DNA of 64,000 bases from Alnus glutinosa (Eukaryota > Streptophyta > Magnoliopsida > Fagales > Betulaceae): positions 29,384,001-29,448,000 of the forward strand of contig NC_084891.1 of assembly GCF_958979055.1 (NCBI RefSeq). The letters run 5' to 3'. The notes beneath the pieces were generated by a model. The model did not search any database and was not told where the DNA came from. It saw only the letters and a list, made by a program, of their open reading frames with translations. Below, in pieces: positions 45,828 through 56,940 of this stretch. Each line of letters opens with the position of its first letter. The stretch's first letter is position 1. A program made the position numbers and the translations under genes.

Positions 45828-45845
45828 TGGCGCCGTTGCCGGGGA
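45828..45845 (+). other. tRNA-Asp primer-binding site
   Basis: TGGCGCCGTTGCCGGGGA is an 18-base perfect complement of the 3' end of plant tRNA-Asp including CCA, nine bases after the LTR end. This primer is used by Athila/Tat-type Ty3 elements. Confidence 0.8.
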
Positions 45846-46496
45846 GTTGTTTGATTTTTGCAAATAATTTATTTCTAAATTGATTTTATTCTTCTACTAG
45901 TTATAATTAGAATTTTTATTTGCAATTTGTTTTTGTTATTCCTATTTTCAAGTTTTTAATTTTGTTTTATTCCTTGTGCTAATTAAAAAAAAAAAAAAAA
46001 AAAGAGATAGAATTTTTTGTCTTTGGCCTATTTTGCAGCTTCCGCTTAGCTTTTTGCTGTAGTACTATCCGGACACGCCACTGCTTACAGGCATCATCAA
46101 TAAGTTCAGTAGCTGCAAAATTTTACCAAATTTATTTTTGGTCGATTTTGTGAGTTTTAGTTTTAGTTTATTTTTGGTCAAGTCATAAGTTTTTGTTTTT
46201 AATTTTTGGTGTGTTAGTGTATTTTCATTAGTTATTTTTGTTTATGTTATCTTGTGATAATTAAATTTTTTTTTTTTAAAATTTTTTTTGCTAGTGTGGG
46301 CTTACGGCAATATCCAAGTGTCTAGGCAAGTTCTGGCTAGGAAAGTCTTGGGATTTAAGAGTGTCCGTGTAACCCCCCTCACGTTCCTGGGAACGACCCT
46401 GGGTCCTTGGAGAATTCTGTTTCCCCTACTCGCATTTGTTTTTAGTTAAATTTTAATTTATTTTAGTTTTTTTTTTTTTTTTTTGGCATTTTGTTT
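45846..46496 (+). other. Untranslated leader of the LTR retrotransposon
   Basis: T-rich leader between the PBS and gag, with A- and T-homopolymer runs (45985-46002, 46467-46484). No open frame. Confidence 0.55.
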
Positions 46497-46946
46497 ATGC
46501 TTGGGCGGAGATCTTTAAATCTAGAACTTACCAATTTTGATCCTGAGATCAAAAGAACAGCTCGAGAGAATCTAAGCTCGTTGAAAAATTCCGAGTCTGA
46601 GTCGGAAAAGTCTATTGAGATGGGAGAACCGCTTCGGAATGTGGATCCACCGAGGACCCTGAGGGAATTATTTGCACCCATCACGACCAACACTCCATCA
46701 TGCATAGTGTTGCCTGCTACTAATGCTACTCATTTTGATTTGAAGCCGAATGTAATTCAAATCCTTCCTACTTTCAATGGTTTAGAGAATGAAGATCATT
46801 ATGCTCACGTGAAGGAATTTTTGGAGAGGTGCAATACTTTCAAGTTTCAAAATTTCTCAGATGAGTTAGTGCGTCTCAGGCTATTTCCTTTTTCCCTACA
46901 TGGTAAGGCAAAAGCCTGGTTACATTCCAACCTGCCTGAGTTTTGA
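46497..46946 (+). pseudogene. Truncated gag of the LTR retrotransposon
   Basis: ATG at 46497 opens MLGRRSLNLELTNFDPEIKR, an acidic Ser/Glu stretch, and then the plant retrotransposon gag core (FDLKPNVIQILPTFNGLENE, HYAHVKEFLERCNTFKFQ, RLRLFPFSLHGKAKAWLHS). The frame ends at LPEF where sequence of the LTR interior takes over (from about 46940). The rest of gag and all of pol are deleted. About 149 codons remain. Confidence 0.8.
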
Positions 46947-47278
46947 TTAATTATTTGAAGCAAAAGTAAAACATACTTAAGATTTTATTGTGAGAACTTT
47001 GAAAAATATTATTGATCATGGGAATACGTTGCTATGAGTTTGTGAGTGCGGATTCCGATACCTTAGTGCTTTGTTTGATTGATTACATTCACTCTAGTTA
47101 ATTTTTTTTATGCTTTGGATTTTTATTCACAAAAACAATCTCTTAATTTTTGGAACTAGGTTAGGATTAAATTAATTTGGATTTAAATTTTGTTTGCAAA
47201 AACGCAATTCCTTGTGGATACGATCTCGCACTTGTACATACACTATATTGCAAACGATTCGTGCGCTTGCGAGTATTA
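46940..47278 (+). mobile_element. Partial second LTR of the retrotransposon
   Basis: Nearly identical to 45470-45807 of the 5' LTR (starting GTTTTGATTAATTATTTGAA and ending TTGCGAGTATTAA). It lacks the first ~1.05 kb and the last ~11 bp of the LTR. This is the product of an internal deletion running from gag into the 3' LTR. Confidence 0.8.
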
Positions 47279-48340
47279 ATGACGTAAAAAGTGGACGGTC
47301 AATTTGTAATCGTTGGTTTCCCATGCAAAACCATATTCGTAGTACAGTAAAATATATATAAAAAAAAAAAGACAAAAAAATGTACGCATATTTCACATGC
47401 AAAACCACAAAAAAAAAAAAAAAAAAAAAAAAACACAACAATATATATACAAACCCAACAAAATTAGTAGCATTGCATGGAGAAAAAAACTTTCCAGTAT
47501 TAATTGCTAAATCCACGTTTATTATTAGAAAATATTAAAACAAATAGGAACGTATTTTAAACAAATACATTTAAATGTACCACGTTTATTATAGCAAAAA
47601 AATCAAGGACAAAAATAAGGGAAAATTACTCACAATTTATGCTCCTTATATTTGTTGTGGTGTAATTTATGCTTCTTAAGGATTTTGTACCTGCATTGTT
47701 GGAAAAAAAAATTAATAAAACAAAACAAAAGAAAAACACAAGTCAGAGAGAGAGAGAGACAGAGAGATATTTAGATAGAGAGGTCCGGACCTGAAGCTCA
47801 CTGGAGTGTTTGGAACTGGCCGGAGTTCAGAGAGAGAGAGAGAGAGAGAGAGATGTAGAGAGAGATAGAGACAGAGAGAGAGAGAGGGAGAGAGAGGGAG
47901 ACTTTGTTATAATGTATGGAGAGAGGTCACGGCCGGAGTGATTAAATCGCCGGTCGGAGTTAAGGGCCCGTGTTTGGGTTAGAGAGAGAGAGAGAGAGTG
48001 AGCTGGCTGGACGCACGGAGGTCGGTGACGTCGACGGAGAGGGTGAGAGAGAGACAGTAAGAGTAAGAGAGAGAGAGATGATCGATGGGTAGCTTCCTCT
48101 GGAAGCTACCCATTTAATTTAATTTTTTTTTTTTAAAAAAGAAATGGCCAGGTGGCGCAGGGGAATTGTCCCGCGTTGTGCACTTGGCCAAATATTGGCC
48201 ACGAGGCAGGTGGCCATGTGGCCAATTAGGAACGTGTAATAATATACACGTCCCTAATGGGAGACGTGTAATTTTATTACATGTCTCCAATTGTAATTAT
48301 TTTTTTTTTAATTTTTTTGTAAAAAGTAAAAATTATACAT
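47279..48340. repeat. Intergenic DNA with (GA)n microsatellites
   Basis: 47745-48080 is dominated by GAGAGA runs (for example 47826-47852, 47872-47900, 47981-47998) with unique GC-richer pieces between. 48140-48290 holds imperfect palindromes (TTGGCCAAATATTGGCCA, ACGTGTAATAATATACACGT). They resemble the subterminal palindromes at 53415-53640, so this may be part of the same CACTA element. Confidence 0.55.
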
Positions 48341-48378
48341 ATAAATATATAAACCCTAACCCGACCCTAAGTGTACGT

Positions 48379-49571
48379 TGAAGTGTGTTTTAAATGTACT
48401 CGCAAGTGCACGAATCGTTTGCAATATAGCGTGTTGCAAGTGCGAGGTCGAATCCATAGGGAAATGGTCAAAAGTTAGTGTTTTGCTTAATCAACCTTAT
48501 TCTAACCTAGTTTCAAGAGTTTGAGGGTTAAACATGCACAAAAAATGCTAAGTTAAAGAGGAAGAAATGCAATATGTAAAAAAAGGGACTAAGGTTAAGG
48601 AATTCACCAAACCAAATCCAACAACTCACATTCTTGGTTTCCACTTGAACAGCCAAAGAACATTAAGCTTAATGTGTCATTCAAGTTTCTCAAACATAAA
48701 CCTTAGAACCATTAAATGAATCAAACTCAAAGATAAATCACAATGGATATCATCTTTCAAACCGATAAAACAATGTATCCATCGGTTGAAACACATCAAA
48801 TGTCCTATTTCTACCACCAACCACATTCATTGCAAAAGATAAAGCATTAAATGAATGGAACTTGAATAACATAATGATATAACACTAAGTGTGCAAGTAG
48901 TACTACAAGAGTGTGAGTGTCATCAATGGAGAGGTTTCATCCTCAACCTTAGTTGAGAGTTCTAGCCTACCATGACTAAGAACAACACAAAAACTTGAAG
49001 AACAAACATGAAAATAGAAGAAAAGCTTTACAAAGACAAATGTCTAAAGAAAAGAGCTACTGAAATCAACTACAAAATGCACGAAATTAATCCTAGCTAC
49101 TGCTCTGAGAAGTGTTCTCCAACAAGGAGGCATGGCTATAGCTTTATAGAAGGGAAATTAGGGTTAGAAACCTATGTAAATGACTCCTCTACCCCCCTCT
49201 AGGGTTCCTCTCTTGCTAGAGACAACCAAGGTCATGAAACCAGCGTGTTCTGCTGCAAAAATCAGAGGGATGACTGCTTTTTGTCATGGAGAAGCCCCTG
49301 ATTGGGCATTCTGGTGCGCTTCTGCAAAAGCAGGTTCTGTGGAATTTCGATCGATTGACTTTTAGTCAATCGATCGACTTCGGGCAAAATTTAGATCGAT
49401 CGACTTTTCAGGACTTCTGAATTTCCAAGCATTTCCTCATGAAGTTTTGCCATTCCTCTCTTATTGACCTACAAAACACAAAAACTAACCAAAACATCAG
49501 AAAATAATAAGGTTAAAGGTCTAACTAGTGTAAATCAAGGGGTCCAAATATACAATGTTTGGCACTCATCA
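48379..49571 (-). mobile_element. Solo LTR (minus), 1193 bp, with 5-bp TSD
   Basis: Ends TG...CA, flanked by exact 5-bp duplications TACGT at 48374-48378 and 49572-49576. In minus it begins TGATGAGTGCCAAACATTG and ends ACACACTTCA, matching the family of the LTR at 44413. It contains a palindromic stretch GATCGATTGACTTTTAGTC then AATCGATCGAC at about 49348-49378. It is inserted into the minisatellite array. Solo LTRs arise by recombination between the two LTRs of an element. Confidence 0.85.
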
Positions 49572-50358
49572 TACGTATATACTATACTATATATAGCCAT
49601 AAACAATAACCGTAAGTGTATGTACTATATAGTACATAAACCCTATCCGTAAGTGTATGTACTATATATAGCTATAAACTCTAACTCTAAGTGTATGTAC
49701 TATATATAGCTATGAACCCTAACCGTAAGTGTATGTACTATATATGTACATAAACCCTAACCCTAAGTGTATATACTATATATAACTATAAACCCTAACC
49801 GACAGTGTATGTACTATATATAGCTATAAACCCTAACCGTAAGTGTATGTACTATATATGTACATAAACCCTAACCCTAGGTATATGTACTATATATGTA
49901 CATAAACCCTAACCCTAAGTGTATGTACTATATATAGCTATAAACCCTAACCCTAAGTGTATGTACTATATATATATCTATAAACCCTAACCCTAAGTGT
50001 ATGTACTATATATAGCCATAAACTCTAACTCTAAGTGTATGTATTATATATAGCCATAAACCCAAACCTTAAGTGTATATACTATATATAGCCATAAACC
50101 CTAACCCTAAGTGTATGTACTATATATGTACATAAACCCTAACCCTAAGTGTATGTACTATATATAGCTATAAACTCTATCCCTAAGTCTATGTTGTATA
50201 TATAACCATAAACAATAACCGTAAGTGTATATACTATATATAGCCATAAACCCTAACCCTAAGTGTATGTATTATATATAGCCATAAACCCTAACCTTAA
50301 GTGTATGTACTATATATAGTTATAAACCCTAACCCTAAGTGTATATACTATATATAGC

Positions 50359-51217
50359 TAGGGCTGGCAAAACGGGTACCCGACACGACCCGTTTACGAC
50401 CCGCAACCCGTTTAAGCTAGACCCAAACACGACCCGTTTATGTTAACGGGTCGGGGCTCTAGACATGACACGAACACGATTATTTCACGGGTCACCCGAC
50501 ACGACCCGTGAAACCCGTTTAACATAATGGGTCGTATCGGGTCGACACGACCTGTTTGAACATTCAAAGCTAAGGTAAGCAATTATCTCAAAACCAAATC
50601 AAAATCCACAATCAGAACCTCAAATTTCAACTAAATGTTTCACTTTCAGTAATCAAAACAAAATCAAATGATTCAAATCAACAATCAAATATTCAGATTG
50701 CAAAATTCATCAAAAACTTTACCTACTTCTTGCAAATATTGAAGTAGAAATTAGAATCAGTAGATATTGAAGAGGACCTAAAGGTACCCGTACTAGAGCC
50801 CAAACAGTGCTCTGAGCTCCAGCCTCCAAGTCTCCAACGTCTTGAACAAGCTATTGGATTCTGCGCTCTCGCCGGAGCTCTCGGGCACAGAGGTGGTTCT
50901 GACAGTTTGACCTCCAAGCTCTTCAATTTCATGGTGCAATCGGACTCAGGCGTGGGGAGTCGGGGACTGAAGACCAAGGCCCGAGCTTGAACGAGACCAC
51001 GACCGGCGACTCGGCGAAGGGAGTTAGCAAAGACGGACACACTGGGGAGACCGTAGGGCATTGGGGCTTCGAGGACGAAGAACCGGACGAGGACAACGGC
51101 GCAGCAGAGAGACTGGGAGAAGAAGAAGAAAATGGAAGAAGAAGAAGAAGAATAAGAAGAAGAAGAAGAAGAGGGGGGGGGGGGGGCAGCGTTGAATGAA
51201 AAAGAAAAGAAGAAGTT

Positions 51218-51257
<40 letters not shown>

Positions 51258-51485
51258 CTTATTTTAGCTAATAATAATAAATTAATAAATAATTAAATAA
51301 TAATTTTTTTTAAAAAAACATAATCGTGTCTGGCGGGTCACCCGCGGGTGACCCACGACCCGTCAAGCCAAGATAAACAGGTCGACCCGTTTAAGACCCA
51401 AACTCGTTTAAGGTAAACCCAAACCCGCTAATTTCGTATCGTGTTCGTGTCGGATTATCGGGTCGTGTCAAAATTGACAGCCCTA
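50359..51485 (-). mobile_element. Non-autonomous hAT element inside the minisatellite, 1127 bp
   Basis: TIRs TAGGGCTGGCAA (left) and TAGGGCTGTCAA (reverse complement of right). Exact 8-bp TSD TATATAGC at 50351-50358 and 51486-51493. The subterminal regions are packed with GACACGACCCG/ACGGGTCG motifs. The interior has a GAAGAA tract, a G run at 51173-51187 and a T run of nearly 40 (51220-51257). Same family as 54008-55482, in opposite orientation. Confidence 0.88.
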
Positions 51486-51904
51486 TATATAGCTATAAAC
51501 CCTAACCATAAGTGTATGACTATATATAGTCATAAACCTTAACCCTAAGTGCATATACTTGATATAGCCATAAACCCTAATCCTAAGTGTATATGGCTAT
51601 ATATATATATATATATTTATATCATTTTTATTCCCCTTTTTTTTGTTCGGAAAATTTAATATTGTATTTATAAAACCCACATATAGTACATAAATTCAAT
51701 GATCGATTTACACATCTCTTGTACAAACATGGATAAGAGATGTGTAAGAGAATGAAATTAAACATTTCTCTTTAAAAAATGAGAAAAATCAACATTTAGC
51801 TTTTTAATTTTTAATTTTTTAATTGTTTGAGGAGATTATCTCTTTAACTTGATTGAATAAAATTCGACTTAAATGCCGTAAAAAAACTATAAGATATACA
51901 CTAT

Positions 51905-51943
<39 letters not shown>

Positions 51944-52324
51944 CATTTTTTCAACTGTTTAGATTTAATATCACAATCTTTCTCATACAAAATTAGAGTA
52001 AATATACTGTAGTTTTTTGTAACAGCACATAAGCAAAATTCATTCGAATTTCTATAATATCGGAACAATCTAATTATAATCAATCTAGGATTTAATGTTA
52101 TATTTAAAAGTGTACAATAATGACACGTGAAAAATATATTGACATTATTATTCATAAAATGTAAAATCAATTAAATTATAACCCATAGCCCTAAGTGTAT
52201 ATATTATATATACCTATAAACCCTAAAACCCCTAACCCTAAGTGTATATACTATATATAGCGATAAACCCTAACCCTTAGTATATATATTATATATAGCT
52301 ATAAACCCTAACCCTAAGTGTATA

Positions 52325-52416
<92 letters not shown>

Positions 52417-52870
52417 AAACCCTAAACCTAAGTATATATACTATATATAGCTATAAATCCTAACCCTAAGTGTATATACTATATATAGCCATAAACCCTA
52501 ACCCTAAGTGTATATACTATATATAGCCAAAAACCCTAACCCTAAGTGTATGTACTATATATAGCCATTGACCTAAGTGTATATACTATATATAGCTATA
52601 AACCCTAAGTGTAGATACTATATATAGCTATAAACCCTAATCCTAAGTGTATATACTATATATATCGATAAACCCTAACCCTAAGTATATATACTATATA
52701 TAGCTATAAACCCTAATCCTAAGTGTATATACTATATATATATATATATCAATAAACCCTAACCCTAAGTATATATACTATATATAGCTATAAACCCTAG
52801 CCCTAAGTGTATATACTATATATAGTTATAAACCCTAACCCTAAGTGTATGTACTATATAAGGGACTAAA

Positions 52871-53414
52871 CCATAAGTATTTAATTTATTATGTAGCCCG
52901 GAACCCTCAAAATAATTGCATTTACTATCTATAGCCATAAATAGCAAGGTTATGGTATATATATACAAGTAATTATAAATGTATATAGTTTCTAAACCGT
53001 TTACATGCATGCATATCTATATATATAGTATTAATTATAGGTTTTTTTTTTTTAACTTTGTTATGTTTTAATTTTTTTTTTTTTTTTTTTTTGTTTCTAA
53101 ACGTAGATGGTGTACAAAACTAAACCCTAAATTAGGTTAGGGTTTACGTACTTATCAGTATACCATATATATATAAATAAGGAACTCAACATGTAAACTC
53201 CAAGTATAGAATTTACATATAGTATATAGCCTTAAAACCTAACCTTATGTGTATATACTATGTACACCGTAATTATATATATATATATATAGCACAAATT
53301 TAAGATTATGATATATAGTTAATAAAATAATGAGTTTTTTTTTTAAAAAAAAAAAAAACAAAAATGAACACAAAACAATTTTTTTTTTTAATATATATTT
53401 GGAAAAAAATAATA
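52871..53414. other. AT-rich DNA with decayed minisatellite units
   Basis: It includes scattered CTAACC/AACCCTAA remnants (for example 53120-53150, 53230-53270), T runs near 53042-53091 and an A/T run near 53335-53360. No gene seen. Confidence 0.5.
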
Positions 53415-53667
53415 GTTGCCACGTGTATTTATTACACGTGGCAACATATGGACGCGTGTAAAAATACACGCGTCCAATTGGACACCTGTATTTAATACAC
53501 GTGTCCAGGTAGACGCGTGTATAAAATACACGTGTCCAATTGGACGTGTGTATTTTTACACGCGTCCAAATGGGTTGTTTATACCACTAGCCACGTTGTC
53601 AGAAAGACACGTGGTTAGTTGGACGCGTGTCTACAGTAATTAGCCAATTGTGGTATTTTTTGTAGTG
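53415..53667. mobile_element. CACTA-type transposon terminus with palindromic subterminal repeats
   Basis: Reverse complement of the right end reads CACTACAAAAAATACCACAA, matching the CACTACA... ends of plant CACTA (En/Spm) elements (53648-53667). The adjacent 230 bp is a series of palindromes around ACACGTGTCCAA / GGACGCGTGTAAAAATACAC, the sort of subterminal repeats the CACTA transposase binds. The matching left terminus was not found, so the extent is unknown. Confidence 0.65.
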
Positions 53668-54007
53668 TATGGAGGAAAACGTGGAAACATTGAAGACGAA
53701 AATCTGGAGGAAATCAGGGAGAGGGAGTCGGCTGTTGTAGGTTGTAGGTTGCTGGAGGATTTGAGGATCCTTTGCCGAGCATATTTTATCCTCTAATAGA
53801 CTTTGATTGCCAGAACTTCACTGCCGGATCTGTCTTTCTTGATATCGATCTCCACCGCGGGATCTCCTTCGCCGGTTCTCTGTATAATAAGAAAGAAAAG
53901 AAGAATCCAGAAGATGGCGGAAGATAATAAGGGAAATGCTATATATTATAAGGGGAAACTTTTTAATAAAAAAGATCTGAAAAAATATTTTTAAGCGTTG
54001 TCCTATG
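53668..54007. other. Unrecognised sequence between CACTA terminus and hAT element
   Basis: Moderately GC-rich, with a phrase readable in one frame (FDCQNFTAGSVFLDIDLHRG, then SFAGSLYNKK) ending in stops. It looks like a gene fragment but I do not recognise the family. Confidence 0.3.
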
Positions 54008-55482
54008 TAGGGCCGGCAATTTTAACACGACACGACAACCCAACACGAACACGACACGAAATTAGCGGGTTTGGGTCTACCTTAAACGGGTAGACCCGTT
54101 TATCTCAATTTGGCGGGTTGGGTCGCGGGCCAGACACGATTACCTTTTCTTCTTCTTCTTTCTTTCTTTCTTTTTTTTTTTTTTTTTTTTTTATTTATTT
54201 AATTTATACATATATATTATTAAAAAAAAAAAAGAGGAAATGGGATTAGATTTACTGATTTAGAATTTTAGATTATTAGGTAATTTAGGACCTTAGGTTG
54301 CCCTAACTTCTCCAGTTCTTCAGTTTTCTTTTCTTTCTCCTTCACTCTGCGCCGCCCCCTCTTCTTCCATTTTCTTCTTCTTCAGCGCCGCGCCACCACT
54401 GCCGCCACCCCCTCTTCTTCTTCCTCTCGCTAAACCCGCTCGACGAAGCGACACTCTCTCTCTTTGGTCTTCTTCAACGTCGCCCCTTCTTTTTCAGTTC
54501 CCGATGAATGGCAGCGGGGGCGTGGGAGAGTTTGGACGGGGATTGGGGCTGGGGAGCGCGAGTGCGTAGTTCGGGGACGTTAGTGGTACGAATCGGGACG
54601 TTTCAGGGAGTGATCCAATGGGTTTGGACCTGAGAGCAAATCACGGCAGTGGAATTGAGTTTGAAGGTTAACAAGTGTGCTTGATTGATGAGAAAGTATA
54701 GGAAATTGAAGGAATTTAAATATTGGTTGCTAATAATTTATGTTTTTAAATGTGATTCTAGGCTGTATTATTTATGAGCTTTTAACTACGGGAGCTTGAT
54801 TCATTTGAAGAAATATTTGCACCTGGATAGGGAGGTGTGTTTAAAATGAAAAGAACTTGTGGATAATAATTTGGGAGTCAAGAAAGGAGAATGTTACTAA
54901 TTTTTTTGGATAAATATTTGGCTCAACCTTGTTAAGTTTTTCATAAATTGGAAATCAAAATTGTCTTAGAGTCTAAATTTACTTAATTTGCTATTTTTTT
55001 TTTATTCAGCTAACAACCTGATTCTTAGTCAAATATTCGAGCTTGATGATTTTCACTTAAATCTTGACAATACTCTACCTGCAGTTTTTCTAAGTAATTG
55101 GATGACATGGTCCTTTAACTTTCAATGATAAACTTATAGTTGATTTTCGTTCTGGCTGCATTCGATTGTTGTATTGATTTTGCATTTATTCTCTTGATTT
55201 TGGAAGAGGCTGAGTTTAAGTAGGGTGATATTTTTTTTCTTTTCCGTAATATATGTTTGCAGATATATATATATTTTTTAAATGGGTTAAACGGGTCGTC
55301 CCGATTTAACCCATTATGTTAAACAGGTTTCACGGGTCGTGTTGGGTGACCCGTGAAATTACCGTGTTCGTGTCGTGTCTGGAACCTCAACCCGTTAACA
55401 TAAACGGGTCGTGTCTGGGTTTAGGCTAAACGGGTCGCGGGTCTTAACTGATCGCGTCGAGTGACCCATTTTGCCAGCCCTA
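54008..55482 (+). mobile_element. Non-autonomous hAT element, second copy, 1475 bp
   Basis: TIRs TAGGGCCGGCAA (left) and TAGGGCTGGCAA (reverse complement of right). 8-bp TSD with one mismatch: GTCCTATG (54000-54007) and GTCCTACG (55483-55490). Its left end matches the reverse complement of the right end of 50359-51485 (AACACGAACACGA.ACGAAAT, then TAGCGGGTTTGGG), so the two copies are inverted relative to each other. The interior contains a CTTCTT-rich, leader-like stretch (54300-54500) that may derive from a gene; no transposase. Confidence 0.85.
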
Positions 55483-56940
55483 GTCCTACGCGTTTCAGAT
55501 TTGGAAAAGTCCAATATATATATATAAAATAAAATTAGGGACATGTTAAATTTGACATATCACTAATTAGTTAGATGGCAAATTGCCACAGTATGAATTA
55601 GAGTTATAATATAACATATTTATAATAAAATCTTATCATATGGACCACTTTATTAATACTTTCATATTATTTTCTATACTAATAAAATATGAGTCATTCT
55701 AACATAATTTAATACCACTATAACTAAAAAAAAAAAAAAAAAATCTTCCCAGGATGAAAATAAATTTATTGGGTATTACAATAAGTTTTTCCACCCCGAA
55801 ATACTTATAACAAATAGAAAAAGCATGCCACCAGAAAAATTAAAATTGCAACCCCCCAGTTGATCACATCCTTTTTTGATACGTTGCACTTGTTCATCAC
55901 ATCCTCGTACCTCACAATGGAATTCGGCCGCTAGGGAAACTCCAACTTCAAGTTCTCCAACTGGTTGTTGAAATCGCGAGCCTTTGCGCGCCCGTCATCA
56001 TAAACCTTCGTCTTTCCGGCCAACCTGTACTCACACACGAACATGATATAAAATTTCTCCTAACCTTATCATATAAAATATAAAGTGTTGTCCACCTAAT
56101 AGTTGCTTAAGAGATCCGATATGTTTGCGATTTTTGTATGACTCTAATAATTTTTTGTTTTTAAGATTAATTATTGAATATTTAAGACTCACATATAAAA
56201 AAACAGATTTGATAATTAATCTTAAAAAAAATTATTAAGAGTTATACGAAAATTATACAACAATTATTTTAATTAAAAACTACACCTATTGCATGCATTC
56301 CGTTAAATATGATAACACAATAAATGACCCTTAAAATAAGTGTTTAGTACTTACAATTTTATTTCGAGTCTCTAGATTGATGTGGATACCATCATTTTTT
56401 TAAAATGTTAGAACATTTCCTGGTGTTCTCTTGAAATGACATAGATGTAATTAAAAAATTACATCTATACCATTTCAAGAGAGCACCAGAAGATACTCTA
56501 GCATTCCCCATCATTTTTAGTGACTATCCACAAAAATTTCCCTTGTACTAGAGGTCGACCCGGTCATTGTCTCCTAAAAACAAACAGTAAACAAAAATTA
56601 ATAAATGACAGTCTTTCTTTTTTTTTTTTAAAAAAAATAAAATTGGAATGAAAAAAGTTCTTTTAATCTAGTTTATAACAATGTCATGTATTTATTTATT
56701 TATTTGTTTATTTTTTTTTATATGTGAAAAGCAATTTTTTTTTTAATTACAAGGAAAACATTAAAAAGAATAAATGCATTTTTAATATATTTATTTTTTA
56801 ACTTTGTTCATGCAATTAAAAAAAGTACGTGCATTTAGCGTGCAAAAGGACAAGTGAAATCTTTGTCCATCAGAAAAAGCAATATTGTTAACAAGTGTGG
56901 TTATATTGTTGGGGGTAAATATTTTTGCACAACACCATAC
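55483..56940. other. Intergenic DNA downstream of the NLR gene, with small MITEs
   Basis: Two hairpin elements stand out: 56118-56262 (arms around TAATTATTGAATATTTAAGA) and 56405-56504 (arms CTGGTGTTCTCTTGAAATG and CATTTCAAGAGAGCACCAG). The rest is AT-rich with no gene. Confidence 0.6.
56405..56504. mobile_element. Hairpin MITE, 100 bp
   Basis: Arms ATGTTAGAACATTTCCTGGT and its partner ending AGATACTCTAGCAT are inverted. The inner 70 bp (56420-56489) is nearly a perfect hairpin with an AAAA loop. Confidence 0.7.

Larger units (their letters stand above)
48341..52870. repeat. Minisatellite array with telomere-like CCCTAAA core, interrupted
   Basis: Repeat unit of about 38 bp: AGTGTATGTACTATATATAG followed by CTATAAACCCTAACCCTA. 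It is visible at 48341-48378, 49572-50350, 51486-51610 and 52180-52870. It is split by a solo LTR, a hAT element and a unique AT-rich piece (51615-52180). An (AT)n run of about 90 bp lies at 52328-52412. Units vary by point changes and AT-run length. Confidence 0.88.

Noticed and set aside
48166-48381. 71-codon frame near the GA-rich region
   Set aside because: It spans the palindromic region and minisatellite; no domain and no transcript features.
49572-52870. CRISPR-like array
   Set aside because: The repeats are contiguous 38-bp units without unique spacers, in a plant nuclear genome. This is a minisatellite.
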